A stretch of DNA of 64,000 bases, taken from positions 35,402,001-35,466,000 of the forward strand of contig OY292278.1 in NCBI GenBank assembly GCA_958496175.1. Reading direction: 5' to 3'. Each line of letters begins with the position of its first letter. Position 1 is the stretch's first letter. The position numbers and the translations under genes were made by a program. Shown piece by piece: positions 10,364 through 23,603 of the stretch. Source of the stretch: Sisyra terminalis (taxonomy: Eukaryota > Arthropoda > Insecta > Neuroptera > Sisyridae). Under the pieces are notes generated by a model that saw nothing but the letters and a program-made list of their open reading frames with translations, did no database searches and was not told the DNA's origin.

Positions 10364-11935
10364 AACAAAAACGGTTGAAATTTACTTCCATTAAAAAAAA
10401 AACTTCATTTTAATATAGAAGTATATCATCTTTCTTTTTAATATCCCTTAGTTATAGTATTTAATTGATATCACTCTCAGTAGATTTCATTAAAAAGAAT
10501 TCGCAAATATTGTACGGAAATTTAGTGCGCGAGTCTGAATCACACATACCATTTTTATTTTATTGTTTTATTAATAAAGTGTATTTTCTACCATTTATCT
10601 TTCAACACTATACTGGTCACACCTTTTTCATTTTATTATTGTTTGAGCAAAACAAATCATTAACTACTCATTCTTACTATGAGGTTAATCACTTTTTAAT
10701 GTTTCTTAGCCTCATTTCTTTGCAAACTTTGCTTCTTTTATTTCAATTGAAACAAGGAAATTTATTAAACTTATTAAATCGATTCTTCTTCGTTAATTAA
10801 AAGGCAGTTATTCAATTTTCATGACAAACATGATGCTCTTTTGTGTACAAACCTAGCCTGAAGTTTTTGAAAATGTTAGTAGTTTGTTTAACGATCCAAA
10901 GCCTTCTTGATCGTTTCTGGATTTCTAGTTAAAAATCGTTTTGTTGGTGAAGTCGTGGGCGTTGGTTGGAGTGTGCTGCAAATATCCACATATCATGATT
11001 TGACACATTTACCTACGTGGTCAAGAGGGCTGTGATATTCCTCGTTGATGCCTCTCCGGTTTCGTCTCTGGGTCCCCAGTTTTGCTTCGTTGTAGTCATT
11101 CAGTTCACGTTTTGATCGGCGTGGGTGACTCCATCGTGGGGTGTTTCAATAAAAAAAATGTGTGTAGGATGCACAAGAATGAAATGGACGATTGAGATTT
11201 AAGACGCGAGAGCCAAGAAAAAGGGGCTTTTCAGATTTCTACACTTTCATTACAACTTGAACGTATCGTAATTTTTTTATTTTCGGAACTCTCCATTCAG
11301 AAATGATACCCAATGGATTCATTGAATCAAGCAGCCTGTCTCGCTTTTCTCTCCCGGTTTTCCGTTGAGTTTCTCTCGGTCGTATTTTATGAGACGTTTA
11401 CAATTACTTAGTGTCGTCATAATTTTTAAATTCTTCCCTTCACTTCTGTATTGCTTTCAATTGTCCCCCGTAACGATGGCCATAAATAATTTCATGCATC
11501 TTGATCGCTCTGTGCCCTCTTTGTCTCGATTCAAAAACACGGAACTCAGTGGGAGGAAGATCCGAGATTTAGATCGTTGTTTAATTGATTGCGCAAATAT
11601 TTGAAGAAGTGGATGAAAAATTATGACCTGCTCACGCGATAACAGGTGTGAGATAACCTCGAAACCAAAAACTAATTTTAACAATCAAGTTTTCTTTGCA
11701 TAGAAACAAAGATTAAATAAACATCAAATCTTTCAAAACTTAAGCCAACACTACCCAGATAAAATCAAAATCCAACTAATTTTTAGGAAATCTGGTGAAC
11801 CATATGGATTTATTCGAATTCATTTGTTCGAAACCAAATTTCATTTAACTTTTACTCTACAAATGGATACAAACTTTTTTGATATAACAATCCATGTTAG
11901 GTAAAAGCTTTTTCACTCCTCAATTGCCTAAAAGT
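10364..11935. other. non-coding stretch
   Basis: No convincing gene. A plus-strand open frame at 10465-10800 is AT-driven and has no recognisable features. The part at 10960-11360 is somewhat richer in CG but shows no coding pattern I can support. Confidence 0.4.
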
Positions 11936-12060
11936 CTAGCCGATACTTGCGATTTCGTCTGCGTGATGTACTAATACGTAGCCAATTTTTGAAGTTATAC
12001 TTCTATAGCGGCGTCATGAAAAAAACAATCGGACTGAATTTTAATAAAAGGTGATTCAAG
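11936..12060 (-). repeat. Helitron 3'-end fragment
   Basis: Read on the minus strand this ends CACGCAGACGAAATCGCAAG and then TATCGGCTAG, a diverged version of the termini of Helitrons A and B. Only the 3' end is clear. The inner limit near 12060 is a guess. Confidence 0.6.
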
Positions 12061-14494
12061 CTTAGATGTAGGTAGTTACAAAGAAGAATAAAAACCTTAA
12101 GAAAGGGGTTGAACATAAACAGAAGGGTGGCAAAATATTACTAAAATTATGATTTTTACCTAAAGTTTTAAAGAAAAACAACTAAAATTGTTTCTTTTTA
12201 GTATTGTACTGTATAAATTTGATTGTTTTATTTGATAGAAAGATTGCAAAATTGTAAATTCGAAAATATAAATAATCCTACTAATGAATTGAGAAATGAT
12301 TAAGGTAGTTTATTTGAACTTGCAAGTTGCTACTTTCAAAGTTTGTAACGATTTTTTATTCTTTATGTATTGGTTTACGAGTTTCTATAACTAGAACATT
12401 AAAAATCTTAGAAATGTTAAAGTGACGAATTAAATAAATAAATAAAGAAAAAAATTAACATTCAAAATGGCGAAAGCTCATTAAAAGCTTTGCTTTTAAT
12501 AATTTGATTTGTAGAAAATACCTTAATTTCTTTGCTAAAAAACGTTGATAGTTTTTTTCTTAGTGGCAATGACCACTGCTTCAAGAAACTAATAAAGGTT
12601 TCACTTTATTCACATTTCAATGTAAAAAACAAAAATGCAGAGGCGTTTCGTTTTTATTTTTTGTAGGGGCGCTTGCCTGTCAAATTTTGACAAATAGATT
12701 AAAATGGCCGCTAGCTATAATCAAACAATATATATTTCACTTCAAAGCTGATTTGCGTCTAAATGGGATCTTTAAACTATGACTCGATTTTTTTTAAACT
12801 CTCGAGGCTCTAAATTACAAAATTACATATAAACTAACCCAAAGATTATAAAATGTAAAATAAAACAATAATAAAACAAACATTTTGAGATAAACTTTAA
12901 GGTTATGAGTCTTGAGGTTATCTGATTTACAATGTTCTTAATGATATTTTCGATACAATTTTTTGAGTTTTTTTTATAGAGAGGGATGGTGGGGAGATTG
13001 GAGAACGTGCCATGCATATGTTATGGTGATTTATGTAGGTTTTAGATCTTTCATTCATGTAATCCGCAGATTTTTTCTGAGTCTCTGACTGGTTTTTGTT
13101 CGATTTCCGTGTGGCGTCAAAACATGTGAACAACGAAATTCATTCATAAATTTTTCCTTGGTTACGAATACTATGAGCGAACAGTCGGATGCACTTGACT
13201 GCTTTTTGTACTAATGGGACAAAATTAATGGTTTTTCCAAAATTGATTTGCATTTGTTTTACGGCAATGTCTGTGGTTGGTTGACTTCAACGATCGTATT
13301 TTGTTTTCAAACAAAGCTTAAAAAAGCTGACTGTGTAAACAACGTACACTCGTTTGTTTATTATGTAATTTATATGACAATTTTATTGCGTTAGTATACT
13401 TTTTTTGAGGCGGCAAATCAAAAAAAAAAGAGTTGTAACAATTCAAATAAACAATAAAAAAAATTATCATATTCTTGCGTGGTCCGATTATAAATTTTTT
13501 TTCTTGAAATATTAATTTATTCGTCGATGACAAATATAATTTTTAACAAGTTTCACGCCCAAATTTGGCCTTTTTTCGTGGAATAAATTTGAATTAATTC
13601 ACGTGAAATGATATCACGGTTATTTTCGTTCGTGCAATTTTAAAATTGGCGCCTTTTTCTATAAAACCGGCACTAAACACCTGTGTGATTCGAAAATTCC
13701 TTTCTCTAGTCGAATGAGGTCGAACAGGATTTTTTGTCGAGACGAGAATATTACACCGTATCTATGATCGAAATCGCTTTGTCCCCGATCGATAAGTTTT
13801 AATGATCCATACGATTAATGTAAAAGAGATATTTGATGTCGAATCATTCATGTTAAATGACGGTTTAATTGACTTGTAAATCTATGACGAATCAAAACAA
13901 AGATCTATTAATCAAAATTGGCACCTGGACTCTTTTTTTTCTTTTGGGATAGGAGTGGATTTACGTGGCCACCCAAGATTTGGATCATTTTAAGTTCGCG
14001 CTGTATGAATGAATACTTGCACGTTGATCATTCGATCAAATTGATCTAGACTTCGATCCATGATCGGATAACCAGTTTCAATTTTCAAACAATAATTAAT
14101 CAATTAATCGAAAAAGGTTTGCACCAAAGTGCTTGATGGAATCAAGCCAATTTCTTTCAATTTTCTCGATCATTAACGAAAGCAAAAAGGAAAAAAAAAC
14201 ATATCATCTGAGAAATTTTGATTAAAATATGAGGAAACATTTCAATATTTCAAGGCTACTAATCGTCGTTTCTGTCTTCTTTCATCTCCAATAAATTTAA
14301 TTTAGATCCAACTGGGAAGGAAGAAATTATTTCTTAAGGTTCTGTAGGAAAAATCAAAACCGTCAAAATATATCACTGCTAAGTGCCTGAAATATTTAAT
14401 TTGACAAGCGAAAAAAATTAATGGACAAGACTGGGAAGCATGACGGAGAGGAATGACCGATTTTTTTGACAACTTTTAAGAGATTTATAATTAA
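12061..14494. other. non-coding stretch, with a CG-richer patch at 13.55-14.1 kb
   Basis: No gene or transposon seen. Around 13550-14100 the sequence is richer in GATCGAT and CACGTG-like motifs than its surroundings. It could be a conserved regulatory element, but the sequence alone does not prove this. Confidence 0.4.
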
Positions 14495-15487
14495 CTAGCT
14501 GATCCCCGCGACTTCGTCTGCGTAAAGTAAATAGATATGTTGGAAATAGATAGAAAGCGTGGAAGGAAATTCGAATATTTTATTTATTTTCAATAACAAT
14601 CATTGATTTTCAAATTTTTCTAAATACCGAAGAAAAGTTGGTTTGGATTTTATTTTTTGATTGATAATGAAATATATGACAAAAAATTGCTCGCTTAATG
14701 TTAAATAATTGCTCCAGGTCACAATTTAAAAAAGTTTGATTGTTGAAAAACAAACAAAAATTAAAAACTGCCTCTTTGGTATTTGGTATAAGTTCCTACT
14801 TCCTAAACTTTCATACTAATTAAGTGAAATGAAGTTATTTAAAATGTTGTTATTAAAATGATATAACAAAAACAGACACTTATTATTAATTAATTATTTA
14901 TTTATTTTTAACACTTATTAAATTCAAAATTTCGATTGTTGATTAACTCTACATTTTCTCATACAAACTTAGTGGCCTCTTTTACTCTTTTAGGGTAGAA
15001 ATTTTCAAAAAAAAGCCATTAAGCTATTAACATCAACTATGTGTTTTATATATATAAAGGTTTATGTTTCAAAAAGGCAATTTTTTTAAATTTAAATTGA
15101 ATTTACTGTGCTTTTTATCAGTTCAACTAAAAATATTTTTACAGATTATTTTCTAATTTTAAATTACCTTTCCAATGATATATAATTTACCTGTCTAGTG
15201 TAAAAATTTATGTTTTCATCCCTAAGGAATACCTTCCCTTATTATTTTTTGGAATGATAAGTAGCCTATAGTCTGTGGAATGTTGTGTTGTATCTTAATA
15301 CCAAATTTCATTATATTCGGTTGTTTCGTTCCTTAGTTAAATCGGGACACACAGACAGACAGACAGACAAAAATTTTAAAAATGTTAAATTTGGAATAAG
15401 GGCCTCTTGAAACAAATATTTACCCTAAAATTGGGTTCAAAATCGAAATGTACAGACAGACGTAAGAATTTTATATATTAGTATAGA
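14495..15487 (-). mobile_element. non-autonomous Helitron, copy B
   Basis: On the minus strand it starts TCTATACTAATATATAAAATT (top of range at 15487) and ends GCGGGGATCAGCTAG at 14495. It is again inserted between A and T. The CGCAGACGAAG...GCGGG 3' region can form the short terminal stem. A (CAGA)n run lies at 15352-15368. It shares both termini with copy A, but the interiors differ. No helicase frame is present. Confidence 0.78.
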
Positions 15488-17291
15488 TATGGAAATTTTC
15501 AGGATGACGCCACTTTTTATGGGCCATTTTAGTTGTAAAATTGGGAACCAAATGAGATCACGATCAAGTTTAAATATGTTAAAAAAATATGAATATTCCG
15601 AAAAACTATTTTTTTTTATCACACTTTTGTTACAAATTTATTATGGTAAAATGAACTTCCCAAAAATTTTAAAGAAATTGTTATGTTAATTGTTAAATAC
15701 TTAAAAACAATAAAAAAAACACAAAAAAACTATTGAACTACTGTAATTTTAAATAAATATTTAATAAAAAGTCTTTATAAAAGCGTAAAAGCTCAATCTG
15801 CGCAAACGACCGTTTCGTCATTCCTGCGCATTTTGTTATTTATGTGCGCTGAAAAAAAGAATAGCTTTTGAAAAATACTTACTAGATATAAAAATATCTA
15901 AATAGCGATATAAAATTCTAGCTTATACTTAACTTTGGATGCGTAGCATTATTGTGTCCAAAGTATTATCTTTTTATAGAAAAAAACTACTATGGAATGT
16001 AATAAATAAAAAAGTATAAATATTTCTCCCAAAAATTGTCACTTTTAGATTGTAAAATTTTTCTTTTTTGGCTTATATAGGGAATTTTGAACAAAATTCA
16101 ATTTAAATTGAATTTCTAGTTGAAAATAATTTAGTTCAATTTTTGACTAAAACATTGAAGAAATCGCTTTAGCATTCGACTAAAAATAAAACTTTGGAAA
16201 CTTTTTCACACAAAATTGTAGGAGAAATACATAAGAAGATTAATGTTTAAGTGGCGTAAATCAATTAGTCATCTGTTTTTAAGAAATCAAAGTATTTCTT
16301 GAATTATTGTGATAAATTCCTAAGTTTTAATTCAGTTCAATGTACTAATTGAGGGTAATTTATTAAGGGTTTTGCTCTTCTAGATTATATTTTCTGACTA
16401 AAACCAGAACTGTTGGAAATATGATTTACCCTACTTTGATTTTAACCCGCTTTTATTTCTTTATAGCTATTTTTAATTTCACTCTGTTAATTTTGTAGTT
16501 AATTATTTTGATAGAAACATGTTTAATGTGTAAATTTCGTTATTCGATTATCAAGTGACGCCCGAAAAAAAAAAACACGAACACCATATCCCAAACTTGA
16601 ATGATAAGAAAAAAAACATAATAATGTAATCTTTTTTAGTTCAAAAATATCAAAAACTAATAAAATATATTCTTCGCTGAAGCAATTCCAATTTCGTATA
16701 ACGGTTTCCATAAGATAGAATTTTCAAAAGTATTTGAAACACTGATTATTAATTGGCTGAATAAATTATTGGTTGAAATAATTTTTAGTTTTAGTGATCA
16801 ATTTATAAAATAGGTATTATACCATTTAGGTCAGAATAATTGTAATTACTCACGTATTATATTACAATATACATCTTTATATTTGACTGTTTCTTTTGGA
16901 AGTTCCAATAGGAGATCCATATCCAAAAGTGTTTATTACAAATACTAGTGATGGTTACATTTGATATTATTTGGCTACAAAAATGAAGATGATTTACAGG
17001 ATTTGTACATCTCAATTCTATGCTATTGACTGTTTTATATCATAGGTTCATAGGTACAAATGTAGGAAATTCTCAAGTTTACAAATTTCAATTTTTGATT
17101 AAATTTTTGGGTAAATGTGGGTCTTAAAATGTTTTCATTAAAAATTATCATATCAATTACTTTTTCAAAAATATATCACAAATCAATAACTGGTGAAATA
17201 AGTGCTACTAATAATTTGTAAAAATCTGATTTGAAATCTGGAAAAGTTTTTTAGTAGGAACAATTACAGCGATGTCCATATTCAATGGATG
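15488..17291. other. non-coding AT-rich stretch
   Basis: No gene or identifiable element. Part of this may belong to an old Helitron whose 3' end lies beyond the BEL insertion, at 23620-23655. Confidence 0.4.
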
Positions 17292-17296
17292 GTGGT

Positions 17297-17653
17297 TGTT
17301 TGGTTTTCAAAAACAAAAAACCAAATTTATCCGAAAAAGTCAGCAAAACATACTCCGTTTCCTAACCAACCGTATATTGAAAAAACATTCAATATAATTT
17401 TGACAATCAACGAAAAAAAAACCGCTCTAGAAAACTTTAGTGAACCGCATTTTTTAAGAAAACCGCTTTGGTAGATAATTCCGCAAGTTCCGTTAATTTC
17501 TTCCCTTTTTTTATAATACTTCTTTTGTTAATTTTTTTTTATTGAATTAAAGTTTAAGTTTGTATGTTAAAAATAAAAGTAAAACAAAATCAGTGAAAGT
17601 GATTTATTCCAAAGAATTTAACCAGCTACCAAAACCCGCCAATTCCCCAAACA
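17297..17653 (+). repeat. BEL/Pao 5' LTR
   Basis: 357 bp, TG...CA ends. It is directly followed by a stretch starting TTTCTGGTCCTTCGACGCCG (17654 onward), in the position of the tRNA primer-binding site and similar to that of other BEL elements. Promoter and polyadenylation signals are expected inside the LTR; I did not assign them precisely. Confidence 0.93.
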
Positions 17654-18075
17654 TTTCTGGTCCTTCGACGCCGAATTAAAGACTAAATAAAGGCATTTGC
17701 CTAAAAAACATTGTAAATTTGTGTGAATTAAATCAAAAACTCCAAAAACACAAAAATTGTTATTGTTACGCAGTGCAGATCGAACTCAGAAGCAGATTCA
17801 ACCTGTTCGTCAGACAAATAAGTCAACATTTGTGAGTGTCGAGTGAGTTATTTTCAATAACAAATTAAAACTAACTTGAAACGTTTAATTATTCACTTAG
17901 CAGCTAATTTATTTTGAACCTTTTACAACCGCATTATTAATTGTTATTATTATTCAACGTTTGAATTTTATTAGCATCATTTATCGAAAAGCAACAATTA
18001 CCAATATCATTATAATTTATATTATAAGCTGCTATTTATAAGTTAAAAATTCTATATTGTAAAAAGGGAAAAAAT

Positions 18076-21000
18076 ATGGAGAATCAAGAAGCCAAAGAAT
18101 TAAAAACAAAAGCGGAATCCCTCTTTGCTAGGTTAACAAATGTACATGATTACATCATAAATGCAAAGGTGGGAAATATATCAATGGTTGAGGCAAAGAT
18201 GATGCGATTTAGGGCATTACAAACCTCCGTGGCTGTGTTAGATGAAGCAATTGTTCACTTTAACGTGAAGATTGCTGACCCTAAAGAAAAAATAAAATTT
18301 AGTATAGAAAATTTTGACGACATTTGTGACGTGATTCAAAGTTCCTATGAAAGAATCAAATCCAAATCAAATTCAGCACCCCAAACCACAATCTCCGTAA
18401 ATGCTCAGTCGTCAATATCATTAAAACCCATTGAACTGCCAAAATTTGATGGTGATGTCAGAGAATGGAACAACTGGCAAAGCCTGTATGAATCAATAAT
18501 TCACAATAATTCCAATATTCCAAACATTCAAAAGTTATACCATTTACGAACCGCATTAATAAAGGAACCCTTATCTATTATTGAAAATTTCGCACTTTCC
18601 GATGAAAATTACCACATTGCTTATCAAGAACTCATGAGTAGATACTCAAATCCTCGCCGTCAACTAAATTTTTATTACAATTTAATCGCAAAGTATAAAT
18701 GTGCTGATGGAGATAATTCTATAATTAAATATTTACAGACACATATCAGTGCAGTAAAAGCACTGAAAACTCTTAATTTAGAAGGTGCTGAATTAGCAGA
18801 TTGCCTACTATTTCAGTCATGCTATGCAAATCTTGGTAACAGAGAAAAATTTGCATTTGACTCAAATCAGACCACCAATAAATTTCCCACAACGGAGGAA
18901 TTGTTCGCATTTCTTAAAACCCGAGTTAAAACCGCAGAATTACAGATCGATGACGCAAAAGATGGTAGGTCAAAACCTAAAAGGCGACAGGATCTAACCA
19001 ACCATCATGTAACGAAGCTGAACGTTACAAACCCAAACCGCTGCCCGCAATGTGATGAAGATCACAAACTATTTCATTGTCCTAAATACTTAGAGCTGAA
19101 TCCGCATGAACGCAATGAATTTCTTAGAATAAACCGCTTATGTTTCAATTGTTTAGGACACCATCTTATAAATAAATGTAAATCCATAAGAACCTGCAAT
19201 AAATGCCGCCAACGTCACCACTCTTCAATTCATGATGCATACGGAGTATCTAAACCTCCCACTACAACAGTTATGTCGTGCAATCAGTATGTACTGACAC
19301 CAAACGATAACATAATTTCTAATTACGCAACGAAAAATGTGCTCTTAGCTACCGCTTTAGTTGATGTTATATCCTCGCAAGGAAGTTCTGTAACTGTAAG
19401 AGCGTTAATTGATCCCGGTTCTGAAATATCATTTATGACAGAACGCACCGCACAGTTGATCAATATAAAACGACAAGCAACGTCCGTCACCATTATGGGA
19501 GTTGGAGCTGTAAACTCGGTTAAAGCAAAAGGTATGGCCTTAGTCCGAGTGCAATCCCGTTATAAAAAGGACAACTTTTGTATGGTAAATGCTCACTTTT
19601 TGGCAAAACTGACAGCTTATCTTCCATCAACAACACCTCTTGTAACAACCTGGCCTCATCTGACAAACTTGCAGCTAGCTGATCCATCATTTGCCATCCC
19701 AGGAAGGATAGATCTTCTTCTAGGTGCAGATATTTACCCTGAACTGCTGATGTCTGGTCTGCTCACCGGAATGCCAAATTCTCCAGTCGCACAAAAGACT
19801 ATTTTCGGATGGATACTTTCCGGTCCAACGGGAATCCACACATCCAAGATTACGGTCAACAGTAATCATTGTATTGTTGATAATGACCTTAATCAACAAG
19901 TCCAACGCTTTTGGCAACAAGAAACCATTCCTGAAATAAGTGCGCCGACTTTGTCCCCGTCTGAGCAAGAATGTGAGGATCACTTTAAAATTACACATCA
20001 ACGCACGACCTCTGGCCGTTATCAAGTTCGCCTGCCACTTCAAGACTTTCCAACTAAATTAGGCAATTCTCGAAACATGGCCTATCGAAGACTGTATTTA
20101 TTAAAACGAAAACTAGATACCAATACAAGATATGGATTGCTATACCATGATTTTCTAAATGAATATGAACGCTTAGGGCACATGGAACGTATTGCATCCA
20201 CGACCGACACCCAAATTACGCCTTATTACTTGCCACACCACGGTGTATTTCGTGAACACAGCGCTACTACCAAGTTGCGTGTAGTATTCGATGCCTCTGC
20301 AGCCACGTCAACTGGAACCTCGCTCAATGACATACTGCACATTGGTCCAAAACTACAAAACGAATTATGTGACGTCCTTTTGTGGTTTCGACGTTTTCGT
20401 TATGTTATGGTGGCCGATATAGAAAAAATGTACCGGCAAATTCTTATACATAAAGATGATCGAGATTTGCAACGAATATTATGGTTTAGAAACGGGAATC
20501 CTGTTGAGTATCGATTGAATACTGTTACATACGGTGAGGCTTGTGCTCCCTACCAAGCTTTACGTGTACTTAATCAGTTAATCGAAGATGAGGGACCTCG
20601 ATTTCCATTAGCGGTGCCCATGCTCCAGCAAGGAAGATATGTAGACGATGTCTTTGGTGGATCTGATACCATAAAAGAATGTCAAGAAATTATTCGACAC
20701 GCGATTGATTTATGTAACGCCGGTGGTTTCCCGCTAAGAAAATGGATTGGTAATCACCCAAAACTATTAGAAGGGCTTGAAGACAATCTGTTAGCGTCTG
20801 ATCCTACCATTTCATTTAATTCTTCACACACTGTGCGCACCTTAGGTCTTTCATGGGAGACACAAACAGATGATTTTCATTTTAACAATAACTTCAAACC
20901 CCTCATCTCCATAACAAAGCGCTCCGTCCTATCCCGCACTGCCCAATTGTTTGATCCACTTGGTTTTATCGCTCCCGTAATCATCATGTTTAAAATCTTT

Positions 21001-23193
21001 CTTCAAGAATTATGGCTCAAGAAATTAGACTGGGATGAATCATTACCCACGTCACTAATAATCAAATGGAAAACTTTGGAACGAAACCTTGAACGCCTTT
21101 CGGATATCGCAATACCACGATTCTTGGGAATCTGTAAAACGAAATCTATGGAATTACATGGATTTTGTGATGCTTCTGCTTCCGCAATGAGTGCTGTTAT
21201 TTATCTAAGGACCACAGATAGCACAAGCACCAAAGTAATACTCGTAATGGCCAAGACAAAACTTGCCCCCATCAAACGAATGACCATTCCGCGATTAGAA
21301 TTGACCGCCGCTGTATTGTTGACTCGATTGGCTTCACATGTAACTAATTCAATGAAATTCGAAAATGAATCATGTCCAATAACATTGTGGACTGATTCGT
21401 CTGTTGCATTAACGTGGATAACAAGCCGTGCGTCAAAATGGAAAGAATTTGTCGCCAACAGGGTGAGCTTTATCCAAGAAAAGCTTCCACAGGCACGTTG
21501 GCGATTCGTGTCCGGTAAAGAAAATCCTGCTGATTGCGCCACTCGTGGCCTTTCTCCTAAAGCTCTTCAAACACACCATCTCTGGTGGACTGGTCCTAAG
21601 TGGTTATCCAAGTCGGCTTCAAAATGGCCAACCTCCCATGTAAGCGATGAGTCGCTGTCCTTAGACGAGATACGGTTGAAAACCGTCACCGCTACCGCTC
21701 TGTATCAAACTGAACCCGATATTTTATTTCGCTATTCTTCCTTCACCAGACTAATTCGCATCATAGCTCGCTGCTTACAATTTACAAATCGATTGAAACA
21801 AGTTCCCAATTGTAATTCCACGTTTCTCACTACCTCTGATTTAAACACCGCACTACTTATCACAATTGGACTGAGTCAACGAATATTTTTCTCAAAAGAA
21901 ATTGCTCAACTTAAAGTTAATCAAAGTATTCCTGACTCTAATCCTTTATCAAAATTTAATCCTTTCGTTGACTCCAATAATTTACTACGAATTGGAGGTC
22001 GCCTCCGCTTTGCGTTTATTCCTGATGCTGAGAAACACCCCTTCATAATATCAAAATTTTCCGCATTAGCCCCGTTAGTCATAAGGGATGCTCACAGTCG
22101 TAGCCTGCACGGTGGAACTACCCTTACCATGGCTGTATTACGACAGAAGTTTTGGGTTCTTGGTGGACGACCTCAAGTCCGAAAAGAAATACTTAAATGC
22201 GTTATCTGTACTCGACATCGCGGAATTTTGGCCCAGCAATTAATGGGACAACTTCCTCCAGCTCGGGTGAATATAACTCGTCCGTTTTGCCACTCTGGAA
22301 TAGACTACGCAGGCCCGATAACTTTGCGTTCTTGGAGTGGTCGAGGCGCAAAAACACACAGTGCATATATTGCAATTTTCGTTTGTTTTACAACAGCTGC
22401 AATTCATTTGGAACTGGTCTCTGACTATACCGCCGCAGGCTTCGTATCAGCCTTTAAACGATTTACAAGTCGTCGTGGAATTCCTACCGACGTGTACAGC
22501 GATTGTGGTACTAACTTCATTGGTGCAAACGCACAACTCCGTCGCGAATTTGCGCAACTTAAAGCAGAGTGGCCCTCTGTGCACACGACATTGGTAAATG
22601 ATGGAACTGAATGGCATTTTAGTCCACCATCAGCTCCACATTTCAATGGTCGCGCTGAAGCTGGAGTCAAATCTGTGAAATACCATCTGCGAAGAATTCT
22701 TTCCCAAACTCCCCTAACGTTCGAAGAATTTTCGACAGTCCTTTGCCAAATTGAGGCTGTTCTTAATTCAAGACCGCTGACCCCATTATCCGAAGATCCT
22801 GAGGATTTAGATATGTTAACGCCAGGACACTTTCTAACGGGTGGTCCTACTAATTTGGTTCCAACTACCAATATGATAAATACCCCAGTTAATCGGCTTA
22901 AAAGATGGCAACTGTTGAGTCAAATGGCTCAACAATTTTGGAAGCGATGGTCCAGGGAATACCTTCAGCAGCTGCAGGGAAGAGCGAAATGGAGGGTTCC
23001 CAACCATACCATATGCGTAGGGTCCATAGCATTGATTGCCGATCAGAGATATCCTCCTGGAAAATGGCCTTTGGGCCGTGTAATCCAACTACATACCGGG
23101 GATGATTCTCTGGTTCGCGTGGTCACATTAAAAACAGCTACCGGAGAGTTCAAGCGCCCTATTTCAAAATTATGCCTCTTACCAATTAACTAA
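18076..23193 (+). CDS. BEL/Pao gag-pol polyprotein (intact)
   Basis: A single frame of 1705 codons, the usual size for BEL/Pao. In order: an N-terminal helical region; a gag-like DUF1759 segment from about residue 120 (LPKFDGDVREWNNW) to about 265; zinc-knuckle cysteines from 323, with a CCHC box at 356-368; a DUF1758 aspartic protease with DPGSE at 446 (the more usual form is DSGS); reverse transcriptase with YVDD at 855-858; RNase H with a catalytic-type aspartate at 1032; an integrase zinc-binding domain (HSRSLHGG...CVICTRHR); an integrase core with D1410, D1476 and E1528; and a C-terminal DUF5641-like domain. The ATG at 18076 follows an A-rich leader (GGGAAAAAATATGG). No envelope frame follows. 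No stops or frameshifts are present, so the element may still be active. Confidence 0.96.
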   Translation: MENQEAKELKTKAESLFARLTNVHDYIINAKVGNISMVEAKMMRFRALQTSVAVLDEAIVHFNVKIADPKEKIKFSIENFDDICDVIQSSYERIKSKSNSAPQTTISVNAQSSISLKPIELPKFDGDVREWNNWQSLYESIIHNNSNIPNIQKLYHLRTALIKEPLSIIENFALSDENYHIAYQELMSRYSNPRRQLNFYYNLIAKYKCADGDNSIIKYLQTHISAVKALKTLNLEGAELADCLLFQSCYANLGNREKFAFDSNQTTNKFPTTEELFAFLKTRVKTAELQIDDAKDGRSKPKRRQDLTNHHVTKLNVTNPNRCPQCDEDHKLFHCPKYLELNPHERNEFLRINRLCFNCLGHHLINKCKSIRTCNKCRQRHHSSIHDAYGVSKPPTTTVMSCNQYVLTPNDNIISNYATKNVLLATALVDVISSQGSSVTVRALIDPGSEISFMTERTAQLINIKRQATSVTIMGVGAVNSVKAKGMALVRVQSRYKKDNFCMVNAHFLAKLTAYLPSTTPLVTTWPHLTNLQLADPSFAIPGRIDLLLGADIYPELLMSGLLTGMPNSPVAQKTIFGWILSGPTGIHTSKITVNSNHCIVDNDLNQQVQRFWQQETIPEISAPTLSPSEQECEDHFKITHQRTTSGRYQVRLPLQDFPTKLGNSRNMAYRRLYLLKRKLDTNTRYGLLYHDFLNEYERLGHMERIASTTDTQITPYYLPHHGVFREHSATTKLRVVFDASAATSTGTSLNDILHIGPKLQNELCDVLLWFRRFRYVMVADIEKMYRQILIHKDDRDLQRILWFRNGNPVEYRLNTVTYGEACAPYQALRVLNQLIEDEGPRFPLAVPMLQQGRYVDDVFGGSDTIKECQEIIRHAIDLCNAGGFPLRKWIGNHPKLLEGLEDNLLASDPTISFNSSHTVRTLGLSWETQTDDFHFNNNFKPLISITKRSVLSRTAQLFDPLGFIAPVIIMFKIFLQELWLKKLDWDESLPTSLIIKWKTLERNLERLSDIAIPRFLGICKTKSMELHGFCDASASAMSAVIYLRTTDSTSTKVILVMAKTKLAPIKRMTIPRLELTAAVLLTRLASHVTNSMKFENESCPITLWTDSSVALTWITSRASKWKEFVANRVSFIQEKLPQARWRFVSGKENPADCATRGLSPKALQTHHLWWTGPKWLSKSASKWPTSHVSDESLSLDEIRLKTVTATALYQTEPDILFRYSSFTRLIRIIARCLQFTNRLKQVPNCNSTFLTTSDLNTALLITIGLSQRIFFSKEIAQLKVNQSIPDSNPLSKFNPFVDSNNLLRIGGRLRFAFIPDAEKHPFIISKFSALAPLVIRDAHSRSLHGGTTLTMAVLRQKFWVLGGRPQVRKEILKCVICTRHRGILAQQLMGQLPPARVNITRPFCHSGIDYAGPITLRSWSGRGAKTHSAYIAIFVCFTTAAIHLELVSDYTAAGFVSAFKRFTSRRGIPTDVYSDCGTNFIGANAQLRREFAQLKAEWPSVHTTLVNDGTEWHFSPPSAPHFNGRAEAGVKSVKYHLRRILSQTPLTFEEFSTVLCQIEAVLNSRPLTPLSEDPEDLDMLTPGHFLTGGPTNLVPTTNMINTPVNRLKRWQLLSQMAQQFWKRWSREYLQQLQGRAKWRVPNHTICVGSIALIADQRYPPGKWPLGRVIQLHTGDDSLVRVVTLKTATGEFKRPISKLCLLPIN

Positions 23194-23247
23194 ACAATGG
23201 AACAATCTTGTCTCCACTCGCCAAGGTCACTTCTTTGGGGCGGAGTA

Positions 23248-23603
23248 TGTTTGGTTTTCAAAAACAAAAAACCAAATTTATCCGAAAAAGTCAGCAAAAC
23301 ATACTCCGTTTCCTAACCAACCGTATATTGAAAAAACATTCAATATAATTTTGACAATCAACGAAAAAAAACCGCTCTAGAAAACTTTAGTGAACCGCAT
23401 TTTTTAAGAAAACCGCTTTGGTAGATAATTCCGCAAGTTCCGTTAATTTCTTCCCTTTTTTTATAATACTTCTTTTGTTAATTTTTTTTTATTGAATTAA
23501 AGTTTAAGTTTGTATGTTAAAAATAAAAGTAAAACAAAATCAGTGAAAGTGATTTATTCCAAAGAATTTAACCAGCTACCAAAACCCGCCAATTCCCCAA
23601 ACA
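23248..23603 (+). repeat. BEL/Pao 3' LTR
   Basis: 356 bp, matching the 5' LTR apart from one base in an A run. A purine-rich string, GGGGCGGAG, just before it (23237-23245) is in the position of the polypurine tract. Confidence 0.93.

Noticed and set aside
10465..10800. 111-codon open frame on the plus strand
   Set aside because: It lacks an ATG start, is driven by T-rich codons, and shows no domain, homology or splice context.
19720..22871. Several antisense and shifted frames within the BEL element
   Set aside because: Shadows of the intact gag-pol frame.
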